Numbered from the stretch's first letter, positions 1 to 15,500 are shown. The stretch is 64,000 nt of DNA from Portulaca oleracea (GCA_029582165.1 CM055870.1:51553213-51617212), one strand, 5' to 3'. Translations and numbers: made by a program. Notes: generated by a model not told the origin, from the sequence alone.

Positions 1-217
1 CTACAATTGCACAAATTTTATTTCTTGAATGAGACAGAGTTCTTGGTTGATAGCAGTGATTTCATAATAGATAAACATTAAAACAAAAGAGATTGGGCAA
101 GAAACACAATAAACTCAATTAGCGTACAATAAATTCAATACCTGATTAGCGCGTACAGCAAGTCACTTGAATGACTTCTAAAAGTGCACAGGTTAAGCTC
201 TTCTACAATTGCACAAA

Positions 218-338
218 TTTTATTTCTTGAATGAGACAGAGTTCTTGAATGATAGCAGTGATTTCATACTGTAAAAGATCAACATAACATGTTTTTTTTT
301 GAATTCAGAAGCCTTGCAAGTTTTGCACAATTGCACAA
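218..338 (+). repeat. Representative type C monomer (121 bp, tail-less B)
   Basis: Core plus B-type middle block that runs straight into the next core through GCACAATTGCACAA, with no tail. This equals a B unit lacking the segment between two GCACAA copies, which suggests deletion between short direct repeats. C units usually precede a B unit. Confidence 0.85.
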
Positions 339-534
339 TTTTATTTCTTGAATGAGACAGAGTTCTTGAATGATAGCAGTGATTTCATATTGTAAAAGAT
401 CAACATAACAATTTTTTTGAATTCAGAAGCCTTACAAGTTTTGCACAATAAATTCAATACCTGATTAGCGTACAGCAAGTCACTTGAATGACTTCTAAAA
501 GTGCCCAGTTTAAGCTCTTCTACAATTGCACAAA

Positions 535-736
535 TTTTATTTCTTGAATGAGACAGAGTTCTTGGTTGATAGCAGTGATTTCATAATAGATAAACATTAA
601 AACAAAAGAGATTGGGCAATAAACACTATAAACTCAATTAGCGTACAATAAATTCAATACCTGATTAGCGCGTACAGCAAGTCACTTGAATGACTTCTAA
701 AAGTGCCCAGGTTAAGCTCTTCTACAATTGCACAAA
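535..736 (+). repeat. Representative type A monomer (202 bp)
   Basis: Core at 535-585, A-specific middle block at 586-646 (contains AGATAAACATTAAAACAAAAG and ends TTAGCGTAC), shared tail at 647-736 (AATAAATTCAATAC through the dyad to CTACAATTGCACAAA). The same layout recurs all along the array, with a frequent variant reading AGTTAAACAAAAAAACAAAAG in the middle block. Confidence 0.9.
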
Positions 737-943
737 TTTTATTTCTTGAATGAGACAGAGTTCTTGAATGATAGCAGTGATTTCATACTGTAAAAGATCA
801 AAATAACAAGTTTTGTGTTTTTTTTAATTCAGAAGCCTTACAAGTTTTGCACAATAAATTCAATACCTGATAACCGATACTAGTGATTTCACTTGAATGA
901 CTTCTATAAGTGCTCAGGTTAAGCTCTTCTACAATTGCACAAA
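737..943 (+). repeat. Representative type B monomer (about 200-207 bp)
   Basis: Core at 737-787 is followed by a different middle block at 788-852 (CTGTAAAAGATCAA, a poly-T run, GAATTCAGAAGCC-like, TTTTGCAC), then the same tail as type A at 853-943. Core and tail are therefore shared between A and B, while the middle blocks show no obvious similarity. Confidence 0.9.
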
Positions 944-2130
944 TTTTATTTCTTGAATGAGACAGAGTTCTTGATTGATAGCAGTGATTTCATAATAGTT
1001 AAACAAAAAAACAAAAGAGAATGGGCAAGAAACACTATAAACTCAATTAGCGTACAATAAATTCAATACCTGATTAGCGCGTACAGCAAGTCACTTGAAT
1101 GACTTCTAAAAGTGCCCAGGTTAAGCTCTTCTACAATTGCACAAATTTTATTTCTTGAATGAGACAGAGTTCTTGAATGATAACAGTGATTTCATACTGT
1201 AAAAGATCAACATAACAAGTTTTTTTTTTTTGAATTCAGAAGCTTTGCAAGTTTTGCACAATAAATTCAATGCCTGATAACCGAACAGCAAGTCACTTGA
1301 ATGACTTCTGAAACTGCTGCGGTTAAGCTCTTCTACAATTGCACAAATTTTATTTCTTGAATGAGATAGAGTTCTTGATTGATAGCAGTGATTTCATAAT
1401 AGTTAAACAAAAAAACAAAAGAGAATGGGCAAGAAACACTATAAACTCAATTAGCGTACAATAAATTCAATACTTGATTAGCGTACAACAAGTTACTTGA
1501 ATGACTTTTAAAAGTGCCCAAGTTAAGCTCTTCTACAATTGCACAAATTTTATTTCTTGAATTAGACAGAGTTCTTGTTTGATAGCAGTGATTTCATAAT
1601 AGATAAACATTAAAACAAAAGAGAATGGGCAAGAAACACTATAAACTCAATTAGCGTACAATAAATTCAATACCTGATTAGCGTACAGCAAGTCACTTGA
1701 ATGGCTTCTAAAAGTTCCCAGGTTAAGCTCTTCTACAATTGCACAAATTTTATTTCTTGAATGAGACAGAGTTCTTGAACTATAGCAGTGATTTCATACT
1801 GTAAAAGATCAACATAACAAGTTTTGTTTTTTTTTGAATTCAGAAGCCTGACAAGTTTTGCACAATAAATTCAATACCTGATAACCGAACAGAAAGTCAC
1901 TTGAATGACTTCTAAAAGTGCTCAGGTTAAGCTCTTCTACAGTTGCACAAATTTTATTTCTTGAATGAGACAGAGTTCGTGATTGATAGCAGTGATTTCA
2001 TAATAGTTAAACAAAAAAACAAAAGAGAATGGGCAAGAAACACTATAAACTCAATTAGCGTACAATAAATTCAATACTTGATTAGCGTCCAGCAAGTTAC
2101 TTGAATGACTTTTAAAAGTGCCCAGGTTAA

Positions 2131-5100
2131 GTGCTTCTACAATTGCACAAATTTTATTTCTTGAATGAGACAGAGTTCTTGAATAATAGCAGTGATTTCA
2201 TACTGTAAAAGATCAACATAACAAGTTTTCTTTTTTTTGAATTCAGAAGCCTTGCAAGTTTTGCACAATTGCACAATTTTATTTCTTGAATGAGACAGAG
2301 TTCTTGAACGATAGCAGTGATTTCATACTGTAAAAGATCAACATAACAATTTTTTTTAATTCAGAAGCCTTACAAGTTTTGCACAATAAATTCAATACCT
2401 GATTAGCGTACAGCAAGTCACGTGAATGACTTCTAAAAGTGCCCAGGTTAAGCTCTTCTACAATTGCACAAATTTTATTTCTTGAATGAGACAGAGTTCT
2501 TGGTTGATAGCAGTGATTTCATAATAGATAAACATTAAAACAAAAGAGATTGGGCAAGAAACACTATAAACTCAATTAGCGTACAACAAATTCAATACCT
2601 GATTAGCGCGTACAGCAAGTCACTTGAATGACTTCTAAAAGTGCACAGGTTAAGCTCTTCTACAATTGCACAAATTTTATTTCTTGAATGAGACAGAGTT
2701 CTTGAATGATAGCAGTGATTTCATACTGTAAAAGATCAACATAACATGTTTTTTTTTTTTAATTCAGAAGCCTTGCAAGTTTTGCACAATTTCACAATTT
2801 TATTTCTTGAATGAGACAGAGTTCTTGAATGATAGCAGTGATTTCATACTGTAAAAGATCAGCATAACAATTTTTTTGAATTCAGAAGCCTTACAAGTTT
2901 TGCACAATAAATTCAATACCTGATTAGCGTACAGCAAGTCACGTGAATGACTTCTTAGAGTGCCCAGGTTAAGCTCTTCTACAATTGCACAAATTTTATT
3001 TCTTGAATTAGACAGAGTTCTTGATTGATAGCAGTGATTTCATAATAGATAAACATTAAAACAAAAGAGAATGGGCAAGAAACACTATAAACTCAATTAG
3101 CGTACAATAGATTCAGTACCTGATTAGCGTACAGCAAGTCACTTGAGTGACTTCTAAAAGTGCCCAGGTTAAGCTCTTGTACAATTGCACAAATTTTATT
3201 TCTTGAATGAGACAGAGTTCTTGAATGATAGCAGTGATTTCATACTGTAAAAGATCAACATAACAAGTTTTGTTTTTTTTTTAATTCAGAAGCCTTACAA
3301 GTTTTGCACAATAAATTCAATACCTGATAACCGAACAGCAAGTCACTTGAATGACTTCTAAAAGTGCTCAGGTTAAGCTCTTCTACAATTGCACAAATTT
3401 TATTTCTTGAATGAGACAGAGTTCTTGATTGATAGCAGTGATTTCATAATAGTTAAACAAAAAAACAAAAGAGAATGGGCAAGAAACACTATAAACTCAA
3501 TTAGCATACAATAAATTCGATACTTGATTAGCGTACAGCAAGTTACTTGAATGACTTTTAAAAGTGCCCAGGTTAAGCTCTTCTACAATTGCACAAATTT
3601 TATTTCTTGAATGAGACAGAGTTCTTGAATGATAGCAGTGATTTCATACTGTAAAAGATCAACATAACAAGTTTTTTTTTTTTTTTGAATTCAGAAGCCT
3701 TGCAAGTTTTGCACAATTGCACAATTTTATTTCTTGAATGAGACAGAGTTCTTGAAAGATAGCAGTGATTTCATACTGTAAAAGATCAACATAACAATTT
3801 TTTTGAATTCAGAAGCCTTACAAGTTTTGCACAATAAATTCAATACCTGATTAGCGTACAGCAAGTCACGTGAATGACTTCTAAAAGTGCCCAGGTTAAG
3901 CTCTTCTACAATTGCACAAATTTTATTTCTTGAATGAGACAGAGTTCTTGATTGATAGCAGTGATTTCATAATAGATAAACATTAAAACAAAAGAGAATG
4001 GGCAAGAAACACTATAAACTCAATTAGCGTACAATAAATTCAATACCTGATTAGCGCGTACAGCAAGTCACTTGAATGACTTCTAAAAGTGCCCAGGTTA
4101 AGCTCTTCTACAATTGCACAAATTTTATTTCTTGAATGAGACAGAGTTCTTGAATGATAGCAGTGATTTCATACTGTAAAAGATCAGCATAACAATTTTT
4201 TTGAATTCAGAAGCCTTACAAGTTTTGCACAATTGCACAATTTTATTTCTTGAATGAGACAGAGTTCTTGAATGATAGCAGTGATTTCATCAGAAAAGAT
4301 CAAGATAACAATTTTTTCAATTCGAAGCCTTACAAGTTTTGCACAATAAATTCAATAATTGACATGCATAAAGAAGTCACGTGAATGACTTCTAAAAGTG
4401 CCCAGGTTAAGCTCTTCTACAATTGCACAAATTTTATTTCTTGAATGAGACAGAGTTCTTGGTTGATAGCAGTGATTTCATAATAGATAAACATTAAAAC
4501 AAAAGAGAATGGGCAAGAAACACTATAAACTCAATTAGCGTACAATAAATTCAATACTTGATTAGCGTCCAGCAAGTTACTTGAATGACTTTTAAAAGTG
4601 CCCAGGTTAAGTGCTTCTACAATTGCACAAATTTTATTTCTTGAATGAGACAGAGTTCTTGAATAATAGCAGTGATTTCATACTGTAAAAGATCAACATA
4701 ACAAGTTTTCTTTTTTTTGAATTCAGAAGCCTTGCAAGTTTTGCACAATTGCACAATTTTATTTCTTGAATGAGACAGAGTTCTTGAACGATAGCAGTGA
4801 TTTCATACTGTAAAAGATCAACATAACAATTTTTTTTAATTCAGAAGCCTTACAAGTTTTGCACAATAAATTCAATACCTAATTAGCGTACAGCAAGTCA
4901 CGTGAATGACTTCTAAAAGTGCCCAGGTTAAGCTCTTCTACAATTGCACAAATTTTATTTCTTGAATGAGACAGAGTTCTTGGTTGATAGCAGTGATTTC
5001 ATAATAGATAAACATTAAAACAAAAGAGATTGGGCAAGAAACACTATAAACTCAATTAGCGTACAACAAATTCAATACCTGATTAGCGCGTACAGCAAGT

Positions 5101-8100
5101 CACTTGAATGACTTCTAAAAGTGCACAGGTTAAGCTCTTCTACAATTGCACAAATTTTATTTCTTGAATGAGACAGAGTTCTTGAATGATAGCAGTGATT
5201 TCATACTGTAAAAGATCAACATAACATGTTTTTTTTTTTTAATTCAGAAGCCTTGCAAGTTTTGCACAATTGCACAATTTTATTTCTTGAATGAGACAGA
5301 GTTCTTGAATGATAGCAGTGATTTCATACTGTAAAAGATCAACATAACAATTTTTTTGAATTCAGAAGCCTTACAAGTTTTGCACAATAAATTCAATACC
5401 TGATTAGCGTACAACAAGTCACGTGAATGACTTCTTAGAGTGCCCAGGTTAAGCTCTTCTACAATTGCACAAATTTTATTTCTTGAATTAGACAGAGTTC
5501 TTGATTGATAGCAGTGATTTCATAATAGATAAACATTAAAACAAAAGAGAATGGGCAAGAAACACTATAAACTCAATTAGCGAACAATAAATTCAGTACC
5601 TGATTAGCGTACAGCAAGTCACTTGAGTGACTTCTAAAAGTGCCCAGGTTAAGCTCTTCTACAATTGCACAAATTTTATTTCTTGAATGAGACAGAGTTC
5701 TTGAATGATAGCAGTGATTTCATACTGTAAAAGATCAACATAACAAGTTTTGTTTTTTTTTAATTCAGAAGCCTTACAAGTTTTGCACAATAAATTCAAT
5801 ACCTGATAACCGAACAGCAAGTCACTTGAATGACTTCTAAAAGTGCTCAGGTTAAGCTCTTCTACAATTGCACAAATTTTATTTCTTGAATGAGACAGAG
5901 TTCTTGATTGATAGCAGTGATTTCATAATAGTTTACAAAAAAAACAAAAGAGAATGGGCAAGAAACACTATAAACTCAATTAGCATACAATAAATTCGAT
6001 ACTTGATTAGCGTACAGCAAGTTACTTGAATGACTTTTAAAAGTGCCCAGGTTAAGCTCTTCTACAATTGCACAAATTTTATTTCTTGAATGAGACAGAG
6101 TTCTTGAATGATAGCAGTGATTTCATACTGTAAAAGATCAACATAACAAGTTTTTTTTTTTTGAATTCAGAAGCCTTGCAAGTTTTGCACAATTGCACAA
6201 TTTTATTTCTTGAATGAGACAGAGTTCTTGAAAGATAGCAGTGATTTCATACTGTAAAAGATCAACAAAACAATTTTTTTTAATTCAGAAGCCTTACAAG
6301 TTTTGCACAATAAATTCAATACCAAATTAGCGTACAGCAAGTCACGTGAATGACTTCTAAAAGTGCCCAGGTTAAGCTCTTCTACAATTGCACAAATTTT
6401 ATTTCTTGAATGAGACAGAGTTCTTGATTGATAGCAGTGATTTCATAATAGATAAACATTAAAACAAAAGAGAATGGGCAAGAAACACTATAAACTCAAT
6501 TAGCGTACAATAAATTCAATACCTGATTGACATGCATGCAAAAGTCACTTGAATGACTTCTAAAAGTGCCCAGGTTAAGCTCTTCTACAATTGCACAAAT
6601 TTTATTTCTTGAATGAGACAGAGTTCTTGAATGATAGCAGTGATTTCATACTGTAAAAGATCAACATAACAAGTTTTTTTTTTTTGAATTCAGAAGCCTT
6701 GCAAGTTTTGCACAATTGCACAATTTTATTTCTTGAATGAGACAGAGTTCTTGAATGATAGCAGTGATTTCATACTGTAAAAGATCAGCATAACAATTTT
6801 TTTCAATTCAGAAGCCTTACAAGTTTTGCACAATAAATTCACACTGACATGCAAAGAAGTCACGTGAATGACTTCTAAAAGTGCCCAGGTTAAGCTCTTC
6901 TACAATTGCACAAATTTTATTTCTTGAATGAGACAGAGTTCTTGGTTTATAGCAGTGATTTCATAATAGATAAACATTAAAACAAAAGAGAATGGGCAAG
7001 AAACACTATAAACTCAATTAGCGTACAATAAATTCAATACTTGATTAGCGTCCAGCAAGTTACTTGAATGACTTTTAAAAGTGCCCAGGTTAAGTGCTTC
7101 TACAATTGCACAAATTTTATTTCTTGAATGAGACAGAGTTCTTGAATAATAGCAGTGATTTCATCAGAAAAGATCAACATAACAAGTTTTCTTTTTTGAA
7201 TTCAAGCCTTGCAAGTTTTGCACAATTGCACAATTTTATTTCTTGAATGAGACAGAGTTCTTGACCGATAGCAGTGATTTCATACAGTAAAAGATCAACA
7301 TAACAATTTTTTTTAATTCAGAAGCCTTACAAGTTTTGCACAATAAATTCAATACCTGATTAGCGTACAGCAAGTCACGTGAATGACTTCTAAAAGTGCC
7401 CAGGTTAAGCTCTTCTACAATTGCACAAATTTTATTTCTTGAATGAGACAGAGTTCTTGGTTGATAGCAGTGATTTCATAATAGATAAACATTAAAACAA
7501 AAGAGATTGGGCAAGAAACACTATAAACTCAATTAGCGTACAACAAATTCAATACCTGATGACAGCGCATGATAAAGAAGTCACTTGAATGACTTCTAAA
7601 AGTGCACAGGTTAAGCTCTTCTACAATTGCACAAATTTTATTTCTTGAATGAGACAGAGTTCTTGAATGATAGCAGTGATTTCATACTGTAAAAGATTAA
7701 CATAACATGTTTTTTTTTTTAATTCAGAAGCCTTGCAAGTTTTGCACAATTGCACAATTTTATTTCTTGAATGAGACAGAGTTCTTGAATGATAGCAGTG
7801 ATTTTATACTGTAAAAGATCAACATAACAATTTTTTTGAATTTAGAAGCCTTACAAGTTTTGCACAATAAATTCAATACCTGATTAGCGTACAGCAAGTC
7901 ACGTGAATGACTTCTTAGAGTGCCCAGGTTAAGCTCTTCTACAATTGCACAAATTTTATTTCTTGAATTAGACAGAGTTCTTGATTGATAGCAGTGATTT
8001 CATAATAGATAAACAATAAAACAAAAGAGAATGGGCAAGAAACACTATAAACTCAATTAGCGTACAATAGATTCAGTACCTGATTAGCGTACAGCAAGTC

Positions 8101-9570
8101 ACTTGAGTGACTTCTAAAAGTGCCCAGGTTAAGCTCTTCTACAATTGCACAAATTTTATTTCTTGAATGAGACAGAGTTCTTGAATGATAGCAGTGATTT
8201 CATACTGTAAAAGATCAACATAACAAGTTTTGTTTTTTTTTTAATTCAGAAGCCTTACAAGTTTTGCACAATAAATTCAATACACGATAATCAAAGAAGT
8301 CACGTGAATGACTTCTAAAAGTGCCCAGGTTAAGCTCTTCTACAATTGCACAAATTTTATTTCTTGAATGAGACAGAGTTCTTGATTGATAGCAGTGATT
8401 TCATAATAGTTAAACAAAAAAACAAAAGAGAATGGGCAAGAAACACTATAAACTCAATTAGCATACAATAAATTCGATACTTGATTAGCGTACAGCAAGT
8501 TACTTGAATGACTTTTAAAAGTGCCCAGGTTAAGCTCTTCTACAATTGCACAAATTTTATTTCTTGAATGAGACAGAGTTCTTGAATGATAGCAGTGATT
8601 TCATACTGTAAAAGATCAACATAACAAGTTTTTTTTTTTGAATTCAGAAGCCTTGCAAGTTTTGCACAATTGCACAATTTTATTTCTTGAATGAGACAGA
8701 GTTCTTGAATGATAGCAGTGATTTCATACTGTAAAAGATCAACATAACAATTTTTTTGAATTCAGAAGCCTTACAAGTTTTGCACAATAAATTCAATACC
8801 TGATTAGCGTACAGCAAGTCACGTGAATGACTTCTAAAAGTGCCCAGGTTAAGCTCTTCTACAATTGCACAAATTTTATTTCTTGAATGAGACAGAGTTC
8901 TTGATTGATAGCAGTGATTTCATAATAGATAAACATTAAAACAAAAGAGAATGGGCAAGAAACACTATAAACTCAATTAGCGTACAATAAATTCACACTG
9001 ACATTAGCGCGCATGCAAAGTCACTTGAATGACTTCTAAAAGTGCCCAGGTTAAGCTCTTCTACAATTGCACAAATTTTATTTCTTGAATGAGACAGAGT
9101 TCTTGAATGATAGCAGTGATTTCATACTGTAAAAGATCAACATAACAAGTTTTTTTTTTGAATTCAGAAGCCTTGCAAGTTTTGCACAATTGCACAATTT
9201 TATTTCTTGAATGAGACAGAGTTCTTGAATGATATCAGATTTCATCAGAAAAGATTAGCATAACAATTTTTTTGAATTCAGAAGCCTTACAAGTTTTGCA
9301 CAATAAATTCAATACCTGATTAGCGTACAGCAAGTCACGTGAATAACTTCTAAAAGTGCCCAGGTTAAGCTCTTCTACAATTGCACAAATTTTATTTCTT
9401 GAATGAGACAGAGTTCTTGGTTGATACCAGTGATTTCATAATAGATAAACATTAAAACAAAAGAGATTGGGCAAGAAACACTATAAACTCAATTAGCGCA
9501 CAATAAATTCAATACCTGATTAGCGCGTACAGCAAGTCACTTGAATGACTTCTAAAAGTGCCCAGGTTAA
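2131..9570 (+). repeat. Three tandem higher-order repeats of about 2.48 kb
   Basis: Diagnostic variants recur at fixed spacing. AAGTGCTTCTAC is at 2131, 4611 and 7094. GTGCACAGG is near 2641, 5121 and 7602. CTTCTTAGAGTG is near 2953, 5433 and 7916. TTAGCATACA is at 3501, 5980 and 8458. Copies 2 and 3 start 2480 and 2483 bp after their predecessors. The second copy appears to carry about one extra C unit relative to the first. The right limit of the third copy is approximate, because pattern identity weakens after about 9.3 kb. Confidence 0.8.
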
Positions 9571-12500
9571 GCTCTTCTACAATTGCACAAATTTTATTTC
9601 TTGAATGAGAGAGAGTTCTTGGTTGATTGCAGTGATTTCATAATAGATAAACATTAAAACAAAAGAGATTGGGCAAGAAACACTATAAACTCAATTAGCG
9701 TACAACAAATTCAATACCTGATTAGCGCGTACAGCAAGTCACTTGAATGACTTCTAAAAGTGCACAGGTTAAGCTCTTCTACAATTGCACAAATTTTATT
9801 TCTTGAATGAGACAGAGTTCTTGAATGATAGCAGTGATTTCATACTGTAAAAGATCAACATAACAAGTTTTTTTTTTTGAATTCAGAAGCCTTGCAAGTT
9901 TTGCACAATTGCACAATTTTATTTCTTGAATGAGACAGAGTTCTTGAATGATAGCAGTGATTTCATACTGTAAAAGATCAGCATAACAATTTTTTTGAAT
10001 TCAGAAGCCTTACAAGTTTTGCACAATAAATTCAATACCTGATTAGCGTACAGCAAGTCACGTGAATGACTTCTAAAAGTGCCCAGGTTAAGCTCTTCTA
10101 CAATTGCACAAATTTTATTTCTTGAATGAGACAGAGTTCTTGGTTGATAGCAGTGATTTCATAATAGATAAACATTAAAACAAAAGAGATTGGGCAAGAA
10201 ACACTATAAACTCAATTAGCGTACAATAAATTCAATACCTGATTAGCGCGTACAGCAAGTCACTTGAATGACTTCTAAAAGTGCCCAGGTTAAGCTCTTC
10301 TACAATTGCACAAATTTTATTTCTTGAATGAGACAGAGTTCTTGAATGATAGCAGTGATTTCATACTGTAAAAGATCAACATAACAAGTTTTTTTTTTTT
10401 TGAATTCAGAAGCCTTGCAAGTTTTGCACAATAAATTCAATACCTGATAACCGAACAGCAAGTCACTTGAATGACTTCTAAAAGTGCTCAGGTTAAGCTC
10501 TTCTACAATTGCACAAATTTTATTTCTTGAATGAGACAGAGTTCTTGATTGATAGCAGTGATTTCATAATAGTTAAACAAAAAAACAAAAGAGAATGGGA
10601 AAGAAACACTATAAACTCAATTAGCGTACAATAAATTCGATACTTGATTAGCGTACAGCAAGTTACTTGAATGACTTTTAAAAGTGCCCAGGTTAAGCTC
10701 TTCTACAATTGCACAAATTTTATTTCTTGAATGAGACAGAGTTCTTGAATGATAGCAGTGATTTCATACTGTAAAAGATCAACATAACAAGTTTTTTTTT
10801 TGAATTCAGAAGCCTTGCAAGTTTTGCACAATTGCACAATTTTATTTCTTGAATGAGACAGAGTTCTTGAAAGATAGCAGTGATTTCATACTGTAAAAGA
10901 TCAACATAACAATTTTTTTGAATTCAGAAGCCTTACAAGTTTTGCACAATAAATTCCATACCAGATTAGCGTACAGCAAGTCACGTGAATGACTTCTAAA
11001 AGTGCCCAGGTTAAGCTCTTCTACAATTGCACAAATTTTATTTCTTGAATGAGACAGAGTTCTTGATTGATAGCAGTGATTTCATAATAGATAAACATTA
11101 AAACAAAAGAGAATGGGCAAGAAACACTATAAACTCAATTAGCGTACAATAAATTCAATACCTGATTAGCGCGTTCAGCAAGTCACTTGAATGACTTCTA
11201 AAAGTGCCCAGGTTAAGCTCTTCTACAATTGCACAAATTTTATTTCTTGAATGAGACAGAGTTCTTGAATGATAGCAGTGATTTCATACTGTAAAAGATC
11301 AACATAACAAGTTTTTTTTTTGAATTGAGAAGCCTTGCAAGTTTTGCACAATTGCACAATTTTATTTCTTGAATGAGACAGAGTTCTTGAAAGATAGCAG
11401 TGATTTCATACTGTAAAAGATCAACATAACAAGTTTTGTTTTTTTTTGAATTCAGAAGCCTGACAAGTTTTGCACAATAAATTCAATACCTGATAACCGA
11501 ACAGCAAGTCACTTGAATGACTTCTAAAAGTGCTCAGGTTATGCTCTTCTACAGTTGCACAAATTTTATTTCTTGAATGAGACAGAGTTCGTGATTGATA
11601 GCAGTGATTTCATAATAGTTAAACAAAAAAACAAAAGAGAATGGGCAAGAAACACTATAAACTCAATTAGCGTACAATAAATTCGATACTTGATTAGCGT
11701 ACAGCAAGTTACTTGAATGACTTTTAAAAGTGCCCAGGTTAAGCTCTTCTACAATTGCAAAAATTTTATTTCTTGAATGAGACAGAGTTCTTGAATGATA
11801 GCAGTGATTTCATACTGTAAAAGATCAACCTAACAAGTTTTTTTTTTTTGAATTCAGAAGCCTTGCAAGTTTTGCACAATTGCACAATTTTATTTCTTGA
11901 ATGAGACAGAGTTCTTGAAAGATAGCAGTGATTTCATACTGTAAAAGATCAACATAACAATTTTTTTGAATTCAGAAGCCTTACAAGTTTTGCACAATAA
12001 ATTCCATACCAGATTAGCGTACAGCAAGTCACGTGAATGACTTCTAAAAGTGCCCAGGTTAAGCTCTTCTACAATTGCACAAATTTTATTTCTTGAATGA
12101 GACAGAGTTCTTGATTGATAGCAGTGATTTCATAATAGATAAACATTAAAACAAAAGAGAATGGGCAAGAAACACTATAAACTCAATTAGCGTACAATAA
12201 ATTCACACGACATGCTGCTCAGCAAGTCACTTGAATGACTTCTAAAAGTGCCCAGGTTAAGCTCTTCTACAATTGCACAAATTTTATTTCTTGAATGAGA
12301 CAGAGTTCTTGAATGATAGCAGTGATTTCATACTGTAAAAGATCAACATAACAAGTTTTTTTTTTGAATTCAGAAGCCTTGCAAGTTTTGCACAATTGCA
12401 CAATTTTATTTCTTGAATGAGACAGAGTTCTTGAAAGATCGCGTGATTTCATATCAGAAAAGATCAACATAACAAGTTTTGTTTTTGAATTCGTAAGCCT

Positions 12501-15500
12501 TACAAGTTTTGCACAATAAATTCAATACTGATAACCGCAAAGTTAAGTCACTTGAATGACTTCTAAAAGTGCTCAGGTTAAGCTCTTCTACAGTTGCACA
12601 AATTTTATTTCTTGAATGAGACAGAGTTCGTGATTGATAGCAGTGATTTCATAATAGTTAAACAAAAAAACAAAAGAGAATGGGCAAGAAACACTATAAA
12701 CTCAATTAGCGTACAATAAATTCAATACTTGATTAGCGTCCAGCAAGTTACTTGAATGACTTTTAAAAGTGCCCAGGTTAAGTGCTTCTACAATTGCACA
12801 AATTTTATTTCTTGAATGACACAGAGTTCTTGAATGATAGCAGTGATTTCATACTGTAAAAGATCAACATAACAAGTTTTCTTTTTTTTGAATTCAGAAG
12901 CCTTGCAAGTTTTGCACAATTGAACAATTTTATTTCTTGAATGAGACAGAGTTCTTGAAAGATAGCAGTGATTTCATATTGTAAAAGATCAACATAACAA
13001 TTTTTTTGAATTAAGAAGCCTCACAAGTTTTGCACAATAAATTCAATACCTGATTAGAGTACAGCAAGTCACGTGAATGACTTCTAAAAGTGCCCAGGTT
13101 AAGCTCTTCTACAATTGCACAAATTTTATTTCTTGAATGAGACAGAGTTCTTGATTGATAGCAGTGATTTCATAATAGATAAACATTAAAACAAAAGAGA
13201 ATGGGCAAGAAACACTATAAACTCAATTAGCGTACAATAAATTCAAGACTGATTAGACAAAGAAGTCACTTGAATGACTTCTAAAAGTGCCCAGGTTAAG
13301 CTCTTCTACAATTGCACAAATTTTATTTCTTGAATGAGACAGAGTTCTTGAATGATAGCAGTGATTTCATACTGTAAAAGATCAACATAACAAGTTTTTT
13401 TTTTTTTTGAATTCAGAAGCCTTACAAGTTTTGCACAATAAATTCAATACATGATAACCGAACAGCAAGTCACTTGAATGACTTCTAAAAGTGCTCCGGT
13501 TAAGCTCTTCTACAATTGCACAAATTTTATTTCTTGAATGAGATAGAGTTCTTGATTGATAGCAGTGATTTCATAATAGTTAAACAAAAAAACAAAAGAG
13601 AATGGGCAAGAAACACTATAAACTCAATTAGCGTACAATAAATTCAATACTTGATTAGCGTACAGCAAGTCACTTGAATGACTTCTAAAAGTGCCCAGGT
13701 TAAGCTCTTCTACAATTGCACAAATTTTATTTCTTGAATGAGACAGAGTTCTTGAATGATAGCAGTGATTTGATACTGTAAAAGATCAACATAACAAGAT
13801 TTTTTTTTTGAATTCAGAAGCCTTGCAAGTTTTGCACAATTGCACAATTTTATTTCTTGAATGAGACAGAGTTCTTGAATGATAGCAGTGATTTCATACT
13901 GTAAAAGATCAGCATAACAATTTTTTTGAATTCAGAAGCCTTACAAGTTTTGCACAATAAATTCAATACCTGATTAGCGTACAGCAAGTCACGTGAATGA
14001 CTTCTAAAAGTGCCCAGGTTAAGCTCTTCTACAATTGCACAAATTTTATTTCTTGAATGAGACAGAGTTCTTGGTTGATAGCAGTGATTTCATAATAGAT
14101 AAACATTAAAACAAAAGAGATTGGGCAAGAAACACTATAAACTCAATTAGCGTACAACAAATTCAATACCTGATTAGCGCGTACAGCAAGTCACTTGAAT
14201 GACTTCTAAAAGTGCACAGGTTAAGCTCTTCTACAATTGCACAAATTTTATTTCTTGAATGAGACAGAGTTTTTGAATGATAGCAGTGATTTCATACTGT
14301 AAAAGATCAACATAACAAGTTTTTTTTTTTTTTGAATTCAGAAGCCTTGCAAGTTTTGCACAATTGCACAATTTTATTTCTTGAATGAGACAGAGTTCTT
14401 GAATGATAGCAGTGATTTCATACTGTAAAAGATCAACATAACAATTTTTTGAATTGAAGCCTTACAAGTTTTGCACAATAAATTCAATACCGATTAACGC
14501 ATGACAAGTCACGTGAATGACTTCTAAAAGTGCCCAGGTTAAGCTCTTCTACAATTGCACAAATTTAATTTCTTGAATGAGACAGAGTTCTTGATTGATA
14601 GCAGTGATTTCATAATAGATAAACATTAAAACAAAAGAGAATGGGCAAGAAACACTATAAACTCAATTAGCGTACAATAAATTCTGTACCTGATTAGCGT
14701 ACAGCAAGTCACTTGAATGACTTCTAAAAGTGCCCAGGTTAAGCTCTTCTACAATTACACAAATTTTATTTCTTGAATGAGACAGAGTTATTGAATGATA
14801 GCAGTGATTTCATACTGTAAAATATCAACATAACAAGTTTTGTTTTTTTTTGAATTCAGAAGCCTGACAAGTTTTGCACAATAAATTCAATACCTGATAA
14901 CCGAACAGCAAGTCACTTGAATGACTTCTAAAAGTGCTCAGGTTAAGCTCTTCTACAGTTGAACAAATTTTATTTCTTGAATGAGACAGAGTTCGTGATT
15001 GATAGCAGTGATTTCATAATAGTTAAACAAAAAAACAAAAGAGAATGGGCAAGAAACACTATAAACTCAATTAGCGTACAATAAATTCAATACCTGATTA
15101 GCGCGTACAGCAAGTCACTTGAATGACTTCTAAAAGTGCCCAGGTTAAGCTCTTCTACAATTGCACAAATTTTATTTCTTGAATGAGACAGAGTTCTTGA
15201 ATGATAGCAGTGATTTCATACTGTAAAAGATCAACATAACAAGTTTTTTTTTTTTGAATTCAGAAGCCTTGCAAGTTTTGCACAATTGCACAATTTTATT
15301 TCTTGAATGAGACAGAGTTCTTGAATGATAGCAGTGATTTCATACTGTAAAAGATCAGCATAACAATTTTTTTGAATTCAGAAGCCTTACAAGTTTTGCA
15401 CAATAAATTCAATACCTGATTAGCGTACAGCAAGTCACGTGAATGACTTCTAAAAGTGCCTAGGTTAAGCTCTTCTACAATTGCACAAATTTTATTTCTT

